Positions 54,726-64,000 of a DNA stretch of 64,000 nucleotides are shown here, piece by piece. The DNA lies in NCBI GenBank assembly GCA_029379385.1, contig CM055618.1, positions 3,296,134 through 3,360,133 on the forward strand, in the 5' to 3' direction. The notes under the pieces are model-generated. The model searched no databases, was not told the origin of the DNA, and saw only the letters and a program-made list of their open reading frames with translations. Positions within the stretch are counted from its first letter, which is position 1. Every line of letters begins with the position of its first letter. This DNA comes from Quillaja saponaria. Taxonomy: Eukaryota > Streptophyta > Magnoliopsida > Fabales > Quillajaceae. The position numbers and the translations under genes are program-made.

Positions 54726-55217
54726 TTAGATCATGAACAAAACAAATGCAATCAAAGAAACGAAGCGGAAGTGAATATAAGGGATGATTAGGAAATATGA
54801 TAGAATATGGAATTTTGTTATGCAATGTAGAAGATGGCATGCAATTAATAAGGTAGCATGCAGTAAGTATAGCATCACCCCAAAACCGAAGTGGAACATA
54901 ACCATGAAGTAATAAAGTGCGAGCTGTTTCAATTATACATCTATTTTTGCGCTCAGCAACTCCATTTTGTTGAGAGGTGTGAGAACAAGATGATTAGTGC
55001 AGTATACCTTAAGATGTCATAAAGTGCTGAATGATGTAGAAAAATATTCACGTGCATTATCACTACGCAAAATACGAATAGAAACACCAAATTGTGTTTT
55101 AATTTCAGCACAAAACTGTTGGAATATAGAAAATAACTCAGAATGATTTTTCATTAAAAATAACCACATGCAACGAGAATAGCCATCAATAAAAGTTACA
55201 AAATACTGAAATCCCAA
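54726..55217 (-). pseudogene. Copia integrase core, nested element
   Basis: 55017-55217: GFQYFVTFIDGYSRCMWLFL, LFSIFQQFCAEIKTQFGVSI, RILRSDNAREYFSTSF, the integrase core with D-D-type positions in FID and RSD. A frame break near 55015 is followed by NGVAERKNR-like and HVPLRFWGDAILTACYLINC-type words in shifted frames (54726-54960). Confidence 0.85.
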
Positions 55218-55274
55218 ATATGAACTAACACGACTAGGACCCCAAACATCAATATGAACAAGATGAAAGAGGGA

Positions 55275-55457
55275 CTATGCTCTAAAACGACTATGCTTTG
55301 GAAACGAAGCACGTGTGTGCTTGCCAAGCTGACACAACTCACAATTTAAATATGACAGAGATGACAAACGAGGAACCATCTTCTGAAGCTTGGATAGACT
55401 AGGATGACTCAATCGACTGTGAATGAGAATAGGTGATACATCTGTAGAGCAAGCCAC
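55275..55457 (-). pseudogene. Copia pre-integrase zinc-binding domain, nested element
   Basis: ILIHSRLSHPSLSKLQKMVP then LNCELCQLGKHTRASFPKHS: the H-H-C-C pre-integrase domain (usual form WHRRLGHPSLSKLQ...CESCQLGKHTRSSFP; one Cys-x2-Cys pair present as CELC). It precedes the integrase core in the same orientation with a stop between. Confidence 0.85.
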
Positions 55458-56148
55458 TGAAGATGTAGATAGTGTGGTAAGATGGTAGAGGCCCTGTGAC
55501 TCACGCCCTGTGCCAATCGTTCATCCCGTATGTCAGTCCTGTATATATAGTAAAGGAATCATCAATGAAAGTAATAGAACAATTTACAGAACAAGTCAAT
55601 TGACTAATAGAAATCAGACTAAATGAACATTTAGGGACATAAAACACAGACTCTAAAGACAAAGTGATGATGGATTACTAATACTAGAAAAAAGTTTGGG
55701 ATTACTAGATATGTGATCAGAAGCACCAAAATTAAGAATCTAAGTGTTAGAAGAGGTCTAAGAGAGGCAAGCGACAGAATTACCTTGAGAAGATTGCTGG
55801 GTAGCTTGATACTCTAGTAACTTATCATATTCAGTAGTTGATAATGAGACATTAAGAGGCTTGTCTTTAGATGGTGAAACTTCAAGTGAATTGGCTGACT
55901 AAACATTTTTATTTGTAGTAATAATGAAGGATTCAGAAAACACAGAGGTAAAAGTACTAGGTTTTGACATACCGATTTCAGATTTTTTAAAAGTAGACAT
56001 ACCGATGAACAGTATGATGAATAGTACTGATGAATAGTGCGATTAACAGCACCCGCCAATGAACAATAATTGTACTGCTAGAATGAAACAGAGAGACATG
56101 CTGGAAAGAAATATAGGGGAAAATAAAAATTAGGGTTTTTCTCCCTAA
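55458..56148 (-). other. Residual gag/protease region of nested Copia
   Basis: About 690 bp that should hold gag and protease, but is too short for both and shows no gag domain. Words such as NSCVLDSGASDHISSNPKLF are only faintly discernible in broken frames near 55690-55740. The element must have depended on proteins made elsewhere. Confidence 0.45.
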
Positions 56149-56160
56149 GCTTTTATACCA
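56149..56160 (-). other. Copia primer-binding site, nested element
   Basis: Minus-strand TGGTATAAAAGC directly follows the LTR and matches TGGTATCAGAGC (initiator tRNA-Met) at 10 of 12 positions. Confidence 0.85.
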
Positions 56161-56349
56161 TGTAAAACCTAAAAGAGAGATACCTAAAGTATTTTGATGA
56201 ATTGGATGAGTATTTCTCATACCAAGATAATATATTTATACTACCAGATTATGTGGAGTACAAGTTTGTGTGGAGTACAAGTAAGTCAACTATACATAAA
56301 TAAGAAAATTTGACCCACTAATCAAGCTGTCTATATTTACACTCTAACA
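56161..56349 (-). repeat. 5' LTR of nested Copia
   Basis: Partner of 52551-52739, same length (189 bp), with TG...CA termini and TSD AAACT after it. Confidence 0.92.
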
Positions 56350-56354
56350 AAACT

Positions 56355-56757
56355 CTTTAAGGCTTTTCATAAAAGGCAATTCCCAACAAATTCTATAGCA
56401 TGGTTCAATATTATGAACATCCATAAAAATCAAGAATCATATATATTAATTGAAATAAACCTAGAGGCTCTAATACCATTGTTAGGAAATATGGGGTCAT
56501 GCATCACATGAATATGCAACAGAATTAAAAATTTTCCTAACCAAAAGCTTAGGTATTAAATTATATATATATTATACAAAAGCAAAAGATTAAAACTAAA
56601 ATCTTGAAGCTTTCCTCACGCAGCTAGTTTAATTGTTTAGCAAAGATGCTTGGAGCTCCTCCATAAATCGACAAAATGATTCTCCCAATCAAACACAAAG
56701 CATGACCAATGATTAGTTAGCTATTCAAATGAATAAGCCTCTAATGTAATAGTTCAC
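56355..56757 (-). mobile_element. Long-LTR Copia: leader end, PBS and truncated 5' LTR
   Basis: 56355-56466 is the inverse of 3159-3270 (leader). The PBS TGGTATTAGAGC (minus strand, 56467-56478) matches the initiator tRNA-Met type at 11 of 12 positions. The LTR begins TGTTAGGAAAT at 56480 and matches the inverse of the 2880-3145 part of the plus-strand copy (TTTGTGTTTGATTGGGAGAATCATTTTG). It is cut at about 56757 by an Athila LTR. Confidence 0.8.
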
Positions 56758-57485
56758 TGTTGTCAATATTAATCACATAAGTGCACGTCTTAACAAGTAA
56801 CAAAGTAAAAAAGTAAAGTGTCAAACCCACGAGGAATTGCAACTAATATCTAGATGAGTACTAAAATTAACATAATCCTAAATAAAAATTAGGGTGGAAA
56901 AACTATTCTAATCTAAGCCTAACTAATAATAAATTAAACTTAAAAATTTAATGGACAGGACCTAGAATTAAAACTTCCCTCACACTTTACTTAACTTTCC
57001 TTTTATCATATCATGCTTAGTTATGGTACAATGTTATTAAACTAAGTTCTAAGTCAATTACAAGTATCTTTCAAGCTGCTTATAATTTATACCTTACTTA
57101 ACTAATTCATTATATGTCTATGAGAACTAAATTAAGCAAGATTCATTGAGACTACACCTAAATTGGCTACACAAGGTATATAGGTATGTATCTATCATAT
57201 ATACAAATCAAATTCAAACAACTAGGTGAATAAATTCAAGCAAGTGTTATATCACTCAAGGCTAAACCTAGATTTCCTTTGTCAAGGTTATTCTAAGTTA
57301 CCAAGTCAATCTAATTAGTGATCAAGCAATTAGAGGCAGTAAGCATGCAATGAAATAAATGACATAAATACCTCACCTTAAGCAATCCATAGACAAATTT
57401 AAGTTAAGCTACATATGAGTTCCATTGTAATCCTAGAGATGGAACTACTCCATGTTGTTTAGTGTAAATATGGATTTAAACAATA
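56758..57485 (-). mobile_element. Athila-type LTR, left part (split LTR)
   Basis: TGTTGTCAATATTAATCACA ... with family words AACAAGTAACAAAGTAA, TGTCTATGAGAACTAAATTAAGCAAGATTCATTGAGACTA (57115-57154, overall) and GGCTACACAAGGTATATAGG. Similarity ends near 57485 in the middle of the LTR. The missing right part appears at 60300-60779. Confidence 0.75.
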
Positions 57486-60300
57486 AAAACATCAAGCAAA
57501 TTGTAACATGCCGTAGTTTAGTTATCAACATTATATATGTTATATGGGTGTATGAAGTGAATTATAGATTTGTTGCTAAGTTTAAATTTATTTTCGTGAA
57601 AATATTCAAAGCGTTAGGTCATAAATATTTCTTATGTTTATTTTTTGTATACAATTCATAATTCAATTTGAGTACTCAATGTTAATATTATTATTTTAGT
57701 ACAAGTTATATTAAGTATATGTATAGTTTAGATTAATTTTTTGGCATACATATATCCTTTAAGACCCAAAAATAATTAAATAAATACTAATTTACATAAA
57801 TGAAATATAAGTTTTTTTTTTTTTTCTTACTTTTAAACTTATACTAAGCAATTGCTTTTCATTTTAAATTGTGGGAGTAATTTTGTAATTTCAAAAGTCC
57901 TAAGCTTTATATTTTTATCTTTCTTTTCCTTTTCCCTCTTATTTTTCTTTTTCTCTTTTTCTTTCTACCTCGCGAACGTTGCTTTCTTTTTCTTCTCACG
58001 CACGCTACTTTCTTTTTTTCCCTCACCACAGCTTTCCCTTTCTCCCTCACGAAGCTCTTGTGGCTCTCTCTTTGCTACTCATAGTCTCTCACCATACCCA
58101 CTCTCTTTCTCATCCTCCACCTTGATCGATTAATGGCAAAAGCACAGATGAGGAAGCCAACAACAACTAGGCAGCAAGGTCATGGTGGCATCAAAGGTGT
58201 TTTTCACTTTCTTTCTCATCTAATTTCATTATTTTCAGAGTTCAATCCTCTTTCACCTCTTAGGTGAGCTTGGATCTAGTTTAAAGCCTAATGCACTTAT
58301 ACTTTCTATCTATTTTGTGTGTATAAATTTATAGTCATTTTTCTATACTTTGGTTCTTAAAACAAAAGAAAAAATCAAAACATTGGGGATTTTTGTTCCC
58401 TATTAGAAATATGGATACGTCAAGAACTAAGGGCCAGTTTAGTACGCAGGAATGGCCATTCTATTCCATGTATGATTCCATTGAATGAACATTATTTCGT
58501 TTGGTATGTTTTTAACCTCATAATACTCATTCCATTCTAGTCAGTTTATTCCATAGTAGTAGGAATTCTCAAACCCACCTAAGGAGGGATTACTCATTCC
58601 TACTTTTATGAAATTTGTTTAGTTCAGTTAAATGACAAAAAAAACCACTTTATCACATAAAATAAAAAGTTGAATATTAATAAAATAATAACATTATTCA
58701 AAAATTTAAAAAAAAAACTATTATTTAATTTAGTCATATGACAAAAATACCCTTCATATCACATTAAAAAATAAAAAATTATATAAAATAAAAATAATAA
58801 AAATTTGTATATAAAAATATAATAAATCAATTCATTTTAGTCAAATGACAAAAATACCCTTCATATCATTGTAAATAATATAATTATAAATAAATATTTA
58901 ATGTTAAATAAATAAATTAGTTAAGTAACATAAATATAAATGGAATGAAATGATTATTCTTCACTGGCGCTACCAAACAATAGAATGAAATGATCATTCT
59001 ATTACATTTGCATTCCATTCTCATTCTCTTTTCTATTCCAATTTCGCAAAAATAATTTATGCTTGCCAAACTGGCCCTAATTGATTTCACACCATGAGAT
59101 TATTCTTTTATTTTAAACGTTAATTTGTGCATTGAGTATCAAAACAAAAAAACAAAAAAACAAAAAAAAAAAAAACAAAAAAAATCCTTTATGGGGGTCG
59201 TGATTTAACATTAGTTTATACTTTGAAGGTTGATTTGGACTAGTCAACTGTGATACTAATTGATACTTATTTTGAGCAAAAAAATCTTTTCAGGTTTTCT
59301 TTTTTCTTTAACATGGTAGGCTTTTATTTAGTACTATTTTCAGGAAAATTTTAATTACAATGCTTAACTTATTGTTTCTAACTATAGTAATTCTAAGCTG
59401 TTATAATCTACTAGGTGATTGTTTTCAATATAAAACCTAGTTAGGAATATGCTTTATCTTCATCTTGCTAACTTTATAGAATTTCGTAAATAGTTGGTTT
59501 TAATGGTCCAATAATATCTGGATATTCAGATTTGTGCCATACTCTTTGAGGATGCCACATAGTTGATGGTGCCTCAGATAGTTATCTTGGTTGTCTTTTT
59601 TTTTTTTTTTTTTTTGGAATAAATTTTTTTTTTTTTGGATTTTTTGGATAATATACAATGATGATTATTGGTTATTTATTGATTTTGGAATTGTATTAGT
59701 GACAATAAAGGCTAGTATCGGGAACATATATTTTCTTTAACGTTGACTTTGTTTTATATTTTAAAAATAATAATAATCATGACTCTGCAATGAGAATTTG
59801 ATAAAAGATTATCTGTTTTGAGAAAATTAATTTGAAATGATTTGTTGATAAGGATTTCATATGAGACGACCTGTGTAGGAGAAATTGTTCGGAAATGAAT
59901 TATTTACAAGCATTTGGTGGTACAGACAATTTGGTTTATTAAATTATTGGAGCACATAGAGTGATATGAATTTCATTTTGATATTGTCTTCTACAAATGT
60001 AATTGTTTTAGGAATTTTATTGTCTTTTACACATGTAATTATTTTTGAAATTTTTACCTACTTGAATGTGGGATTTGTCATTTTATTGAAAAAGAATATT
60101 GCTTGTGAAAATATTGGCTATATGTCTTCTTTTTTGTGAGAAAATCATCATTAAGTTATTATTTTTGAATGAGATTATATTTTAAGATGTTGACAGCGAG
60201 TGGTGGAAAAAATAGTGATTTGAGAATGATTGAATTTGTTTTTTGTGAAATGATGAAGGATGCAATTTTGTTTTGATAGAATTAGTTTTTAGAAGAAACC
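57486..60300. mobile_element. 2.8-kb block splitting an LTR; origin unknown
   Basis: AT-rich sequence that separates the two parts of one Athila-type LTR. Contents: a C/T-rich leader-like segment (57900-58125), an exon-like start at 58133 (MAKAQMRKPTTTRQQGHGGI, then a possible GT donor at 58197), a Tourist-type MITE (58431-59077), A/C and T-run simple repeats at 59142-59190 and 59588-59635. It could be an insertion carrying a captured gene fragment. I did not find terminal repeats or duplicated target bases at its edges. Confidence 0.4.
58431..59077. mobile_element. Tourist/PIF-Harbinger-type MITE, 647 bp, TSD TAA
   Basis: Left end GGGCCAGTTTAGTACGC, right end (inverted) GGGCCAGTTTGGCAAGC, flanked by TAA on both sides (58428-58430, 59078-59080). 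Subterminal regions are also inverted (AATGGCCATTCTATTCCATG against GGAATGAAATGATTATTCTT / CATTCTATTAC). The interior is AT-rich with two parallel phrases (TCATATGACAAAAATACCCTTCATATCA and TAGTCAAATGACAAAAATACCC, about 120 bp apart), no coding capacity. TIR and 3-bp TSD fit non-autonomous PIF/Harbinger elements. Confidence 0.88.
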
Positions 60301-60779
60301 TTGTCAAAATATTGTAGCTAACAACAGTATTGTTATCCTTGGAGGTTCGAACTTAGCTAGCAAGGGTAGTGCTAGCCTTGTGCAAGGCCAAGAACGTGAA
60401 TTAGATTTGTTTAGATTCATTTGGACATGATTAGATGGATATGAACTTGAATGCCTAGTGAGTAGGGCTAATGCTAACCTTTGGGCCTTGTTCCCATTGG
60501 TTCGGTTGTGGAGCCTGACTTGTAGAAAGTTCCTATTTAACTCAAATTTGACTTCAAATGGGTCTCCTTTAAGCATTAACCATTAAACATTTAAAACATG
60601 CAAACTAAGTTAAGAATGAATGAAATTCATAATTAAAGGCTAAATCCTAAGCATACTCAATTAGAATTCATTACCTTAATACGAATGACTCAACTAAATA
60701 ACAATTAAACTAAAATTCAAGGACATAGCAAATAATATGGTTAAAAATGACATGTAAATAAGGCTATTTCATAAACTTA
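60300..60779 (-). mobile_element. Athila-type LTR, right part of split LTR
   Basis: Matches the last part of the LTR at 31561-32616 (TTTGACTTCAAATGGGT, TAAGTTAAGAATGAATGAAA, CTCAACTA) and ends ATAAACTTATCA at about 60779, followed by a polypurine-tract complement. The left junction with the 2.8-kb block is uncertain by tens of bases. Confidence 0.7.
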
Positions 60780-62000
60780 TCACACCTCCAAACTTAAGGT
60801 TTTGCTAGTTCTCGAGCAAAAGAAAAACTAAAAAAAAAAAAAATGAATAACCAAAAATGCATCACATTAACAAAATGATATCCCCAACATGCTCTCAAAA
60901 GTTTCATATGATTTTTAACTAAATGTTAACAATATATATCACTCAAATACATGTTTCAATTCAAGAAAAATCAATAAATTCAAATGGATTTCCAATGTGT
61001 GTATGTGAATAATCTTTTAATAAAGGAATGCGTACAATCTGGATAAGTTTACCTTTAAGTAAAATCCAACTTAGCACTCAAAACCCATTAGTGTGTTTTC
61101 TAACTCTCTCTCCACTAATGTAGACTCCATTAAGTTAAGAATCAGTAAGTCTTTATTAAGCTTGTAACGTAGGCTAGGGTAACAGTATGATAAAAGTATA
61201 TTTAAGAGTTAAGTTACTCTAAACACATAGATCAATCTAGATCTTTGAAGAACTTTTTCTTCTCACAACCTAAGTATTAACCATTTAGCATACTCTTTTC
61301 TTTTCACCATTTCATATATTTCTTTTTTTCTTCTTCGTTTTGTTTTTCTCTTTTTCTTTTTTCCTAACTCTTGTCATACCCCTAAACTTATTTCTTTTTA
61401 TTATGAATAAAAGGGTGATCAAGAGGCACAAACATATACTTCTTTTATATATGTGGAACTCTAACCTTTCCATCTTTTCTTATAACATAACTCAAAATAT
61501 TCACAGAATGATCAATATGCTTAAGAGTAAAGGTTCAAAACTAGAATTTTAAAAAATAGTTAGGCAAATATTTTGTGAGAGTCAAAGAAAAGGCAATATG
61601 GGCTCATTGGGGTAACTAAGGATAATATAAATCATGGTAAGTTTAAAAAGGCTCAAACAGTTTAAAGATAGCCTAAATCATGTCTCTAACTTAGTTTTGT
61701 TTAGGATTTCCCCTCAAGAGAGAATTAAACAAATTATAATGTTCCTACCTAAACATAAACTTCATAAACATAAACAATCTATAGATAAACAAAACAATCC
61801 CAAGCAAAAGATCAAGCACAAAATATGTGTTAGAAATCACATCCTACAATGCTACAAACTCAAGAATTTAACATGAATGTTAAAAATCATATGAAAACTA
61901 TAATACTATCATAGGATGTGGGAATTTCATCATAATAACATCTTGGCTAACTAATAATCTAAAAACACAAATACACCAATAAAATCTTTTCTTGGACTAG
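60780..62000 (-). mobile_element. Athila-type post-pol region
   Basis: Begins CACCTCCAAACTTAAGGTTTTGC (PPT complement) and follows 33359-34450 along its length (AAGGGTGATCAAGAGGCACAA, AATGATCAATATG, CCTCAAGAGAGAATTAAACAAATT). Non-coding. Pol, gag, PBS and 5' LTR are absent to the right, so the element is cut at about 62000. The ORFs at 61340-61876 have no family features. Confidence 0.7.
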
Positions 62001-62791
62001 CGTTTTTACCAGTACTCAATGCGACAATCCTTGCTCATTTTGCACCACACCTTAGTGCTGGTGTGGCGTGCCACAAGGCTGTGATGACCTAACTCTTGTT
62101 CATTTCTCACTACACCTAGGGTCCAATGCAGCATGTAACTAAGAGAATTAAGCCCCAACGAATAATTGGAAAGATTCATCTTAATAAAATTTGACTAGTT
62201 TTACACTGGCCGTAAACCTATCACCATCCCCCTCCCCTCTTACAGGCTCCAGGAACTAGATACAGCCTCGCTTGACATTATCTTTCATTTACTAATATTC
62301 TTCATTGCCCTTTAAGGACCAGAGTTCATTTTCATTGACACCGTGAAAACATTAATCTGCAATTATCTTTTGGAAAACTAAATTTTCGAATTCCATGAAA
62401 TGAAGACCAAAGTTAACTAAACACAAATCATTAAATTTTTGTAATAACCACAATTACAGCGTACCATTTAATTACAACCTGCTTTTGCAACTTACAATTT
62501 GAAGCTTCCTACATATCAGAAAGAAAGCAACTATTGCCAATTTGCACACGCCAAAAGTATCAGCTTCGTTATGTTGTACATCGAGTAATTTCTCCACAGG
62601 CCTCCATGATTATCCCAAGGATCTAACCTGCTGAGAAAGGAGGGCAAATGTTACTAATAGAAAAATAATTACAGATATTACCATCGGGATGCTCAACATA
62701 TCAAATAGATGATTGTAAACTTTAAAGTTCATCAACCAGACAATTTGAACATTATGTGTGAATACCTAAGGAAAATTTATTGGAAAGCATG
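62001..62791. other. 3' flank / 3' UTR of the right-edge gene
   Basis: No protein gene. 62040-62130 has a short GTGCTGG/GGTGTGG-type stretch like the middle of the Athila LTRs; the rest up to 62791 is probably 3' UTR and downstream sequence of the minus-strand gene, with no clear polyadenylation signal chosen. Confidence 0.45.
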
Positions 62792-64000
62792 TCACCATTT
62801 CATGCTCCTCTTCCCTCCCTTGTGTTTCTTCGGCTTGTTATTTTTCTTGCCCTTGCTTAGGGTTTCTGGGATACTGGTTTCAGCTCCAGAAGTTATGGTA
62901 GCTTCTGAAGCCTTCAAGTTCTTATCAGCTTTCTTTTCTTCGGATGCCTTGTAATTGTAATCATTATCATTTTCACTCTGGTTGCCTGAAGCCCTGATAG
63001 TATTTAATTCCCCAGCAACGAAATTTGTGTTGTGTGGCAAGAACAGCTGACTCAAGATGTGCTCAAGTTTTGGTCTTGACAGAACTCTCCGTGAAAGTTC
63101 ACCAATAACCGATATGTTCTTCACAAGTTCTGGCTCACTGTGGAGTAGGAAAGAGCAAAAGAAAGGTTTAAGTATTTCTCTAAATTACTATACTAGATCC
63201 TGGATATTAGAATATATTCATAAACATATGTAAACAGAAAAGATAACACCCTAATAAATGCAGACACAAACAAAATTAGAAATACAGAGAAGAGGAGTTA
63301 AGAAGTTCAGTAAACAGACCTCCCATCCAGTGCAGCAGAAAGTTGCTCCAATTCATCTACCACTTCACCGAACAGAATTTTATTAGAAGGCTTTACATGC
63401 AAGGGTTCAGTCCCAGCAGCAGTTAAGAATTGAATTCCTTTCTTTACAGAGTCCTGACAAGGGGAAAAGAAAATTACATAAAGTTGTAGTGAAAATTGAT
63501 AGAATTACATACTAGATTCAGAAGTTAAGAGACAATTCGGTTTACCTTCATTTTTTGAGCATTTGACAAAAGTGTATCTCGATCTTTTTCATTTTCAGTC
63601 AACAGCAAAGTCTCAAACAATTCCAACACGTGGTTATATCCCAATGGAAGGCTAACTTTATTATTCAGCTTAATATTCAACGCATGACCAGCCACTGCTG
63701 TAAAGTTTGAATCCTGAAGGCTAGAAACACTTGACGAAAATACTTCACTGGAATTAGTCGCTTCTTCAACAGATGCAGCTTCACCGATCACACTCTCAAC
63801 TTTCTTTGGAAACATCATTTTGACTACATCCTCCTTGTGCCTGTAGACCATCAAATCTACCAAAAATGCATTGGGGCATGAAATTTCTAAAGAATTGTTC
63901 CACAGCCTCACAATTACGAGGGGATCATCAATCTTTTCAAATGCCTCAGCAAAAACATTTAAATTTGCAAGAACATTTTGTTTCTTACTTTTCCGAAGCA
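62792..64000 (-). CDS. 3' end of an unrecognised multi-exon gene (partial)
   Basis: Three exons are visible on the minus strand, with GT-AG borders and consistent phase: 63546 to beyond 64000, 63320-63453 and 62792-63137; introns 63454-63545 (92 bp) and 63138-63319 (182 bp); stop TGA at 62792-62794. About 310 residues are in view. The first exon is open to the window edge (FAEAFEKIDDPLVIVRLWNN, then CPNAFLVDLMVYRHKEDVVK), and continues Ser-rich, then LPLGYNHVLELFETLLLTEN. Exon 2 gives DSVKKGIQFLTAAG and VVDELEQLSAALDG. Exon 3 has ISVIGELSRRVLSRPKLEHI, FLPHNTNF, an acidic/Asn part, and a Lys-rich tail (KGKKNNKPKKHKGGKRS) that could be a nuclear or nucleolar signal. Leu-rich helices suggest an alpha-helical protein. 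I do not recognise the family and the start is outside the window. Confidence 0.8.

Larger units (their letters stand above)
52551..56349 (-). mobile_element. Complete small Copia element, nested (3.8 kb, TSD AAACT)
   Basis: Two 189-bp LTRs (52551-52739, 56161-56349), 5-bp duplications AAACT (52546-52550, 56350-56354), a Met-type PBS at 56149-56160, a purine-rich tract next to the left LTR (complement of CTCCACCTCAAGCTGGA), and minus-strand integrase, RT and RNase H in Copia order. By my alignment the two LTRs differ at 5 of 189 positions. It is short because most of gag and protease is missing. It interrupts the leader of the long-LTR Copia, and joining the flanks restores the leader seen at 3159-3430. 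Confidence 0.92.

Noticed and set aside
57852..58133. A 93-residue Phe/Ser/Leu-rich membrane protein
   Set aside because: The frame is a translated C/T-rich leader-like tract (TTTCT/CCTTTTT repeats), not a protein with membrane-protein order.

Overview
This window looks like plant nuclear DNA, most probably from a eudicot. It is AT-rich, most of it is nested LTR retrotransposon debris, the two genes at its ends have plant-style structure (one with a plastid transit peptide, one with GT-AG introns), and one stretch looks like organellar DNA. I saw no bacterial operons, CRISPR arrays, phage genes or rRNA genes. Only two convincing host genes are present. The first, at 16131-17131 (+), encodes a plastid TPR protein matching SLOW GREEN 1 (SG1), with an apparent 1-nt frame break just after the transit peptide. 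The second, at 62792-64000 (-), is the 3' end of an unrecognised multi-exon gene that runs off the right edge. LAYOUT: 1-969 is a Ty3/Gypsy-type LTR tail. 970-4430 is the LTR, primer-binding site and leader of a Copia element with a long LTR, carrying an AT-rich block. 4457-5331 is a decayed copy of the 'putative plant transposon protein' domain. 6600-13486 is a decayed minus-strand Athila-type Gypsy element (IN, RNase H, RT, protease, gag, tRNA-Asp-type PBS, 1.46-kb LTR). 13487-14240 is another piece of the Copia LTR. 14241-19080 is the low-repeat island holding SG1, with a small foldback element at 17471-17698. 19080-20150 is candidate organelle-derived DNA. 20820-31560 is AT-rich intergenic DNA holding a protease scrap and three TIR elements with target-site duplications, of which the best are a 1185-bp Mutator-like element (9-bp TSD) and a 1223-bp one (8-bp TSD). 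31561-42105 is a head-to-tail array in which Athila-type LTRs alternate with internal regions. 42106-47040 holds a second type of Gypsy gag and a collapsed Athila element. 47041-56757 is a minus-strand Copia element of the same long-LTR family, interrupted by an inverted solo Athila LTR inside its integrase and by a complete 3.8-kb second Copia element (two 189-bp LTRs, TSD AAACT). 56758-62000 is one more Athila LTR, split by a 2.8-kb block that holds a 647-bp Tourist/Harbinger-type MITE with TAA duplications. HOW IT FITS: the repeats record successive insertions. Long-LTR Copia copies were hit by Athila elements and by the small Copia; unequal recombination then probably produced a solo LTR, LTR-internal deletions and the tandem LTR array. 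None of the retroelement reading frames is intact, so the copies here appear non-autonomous. I did not find a convincing new biological system. The observations most worth testing are the SG1 frame break, the tandem shared-LTR array, the two Mutator-like elements with long inverted repeats, and the organelle-like block.
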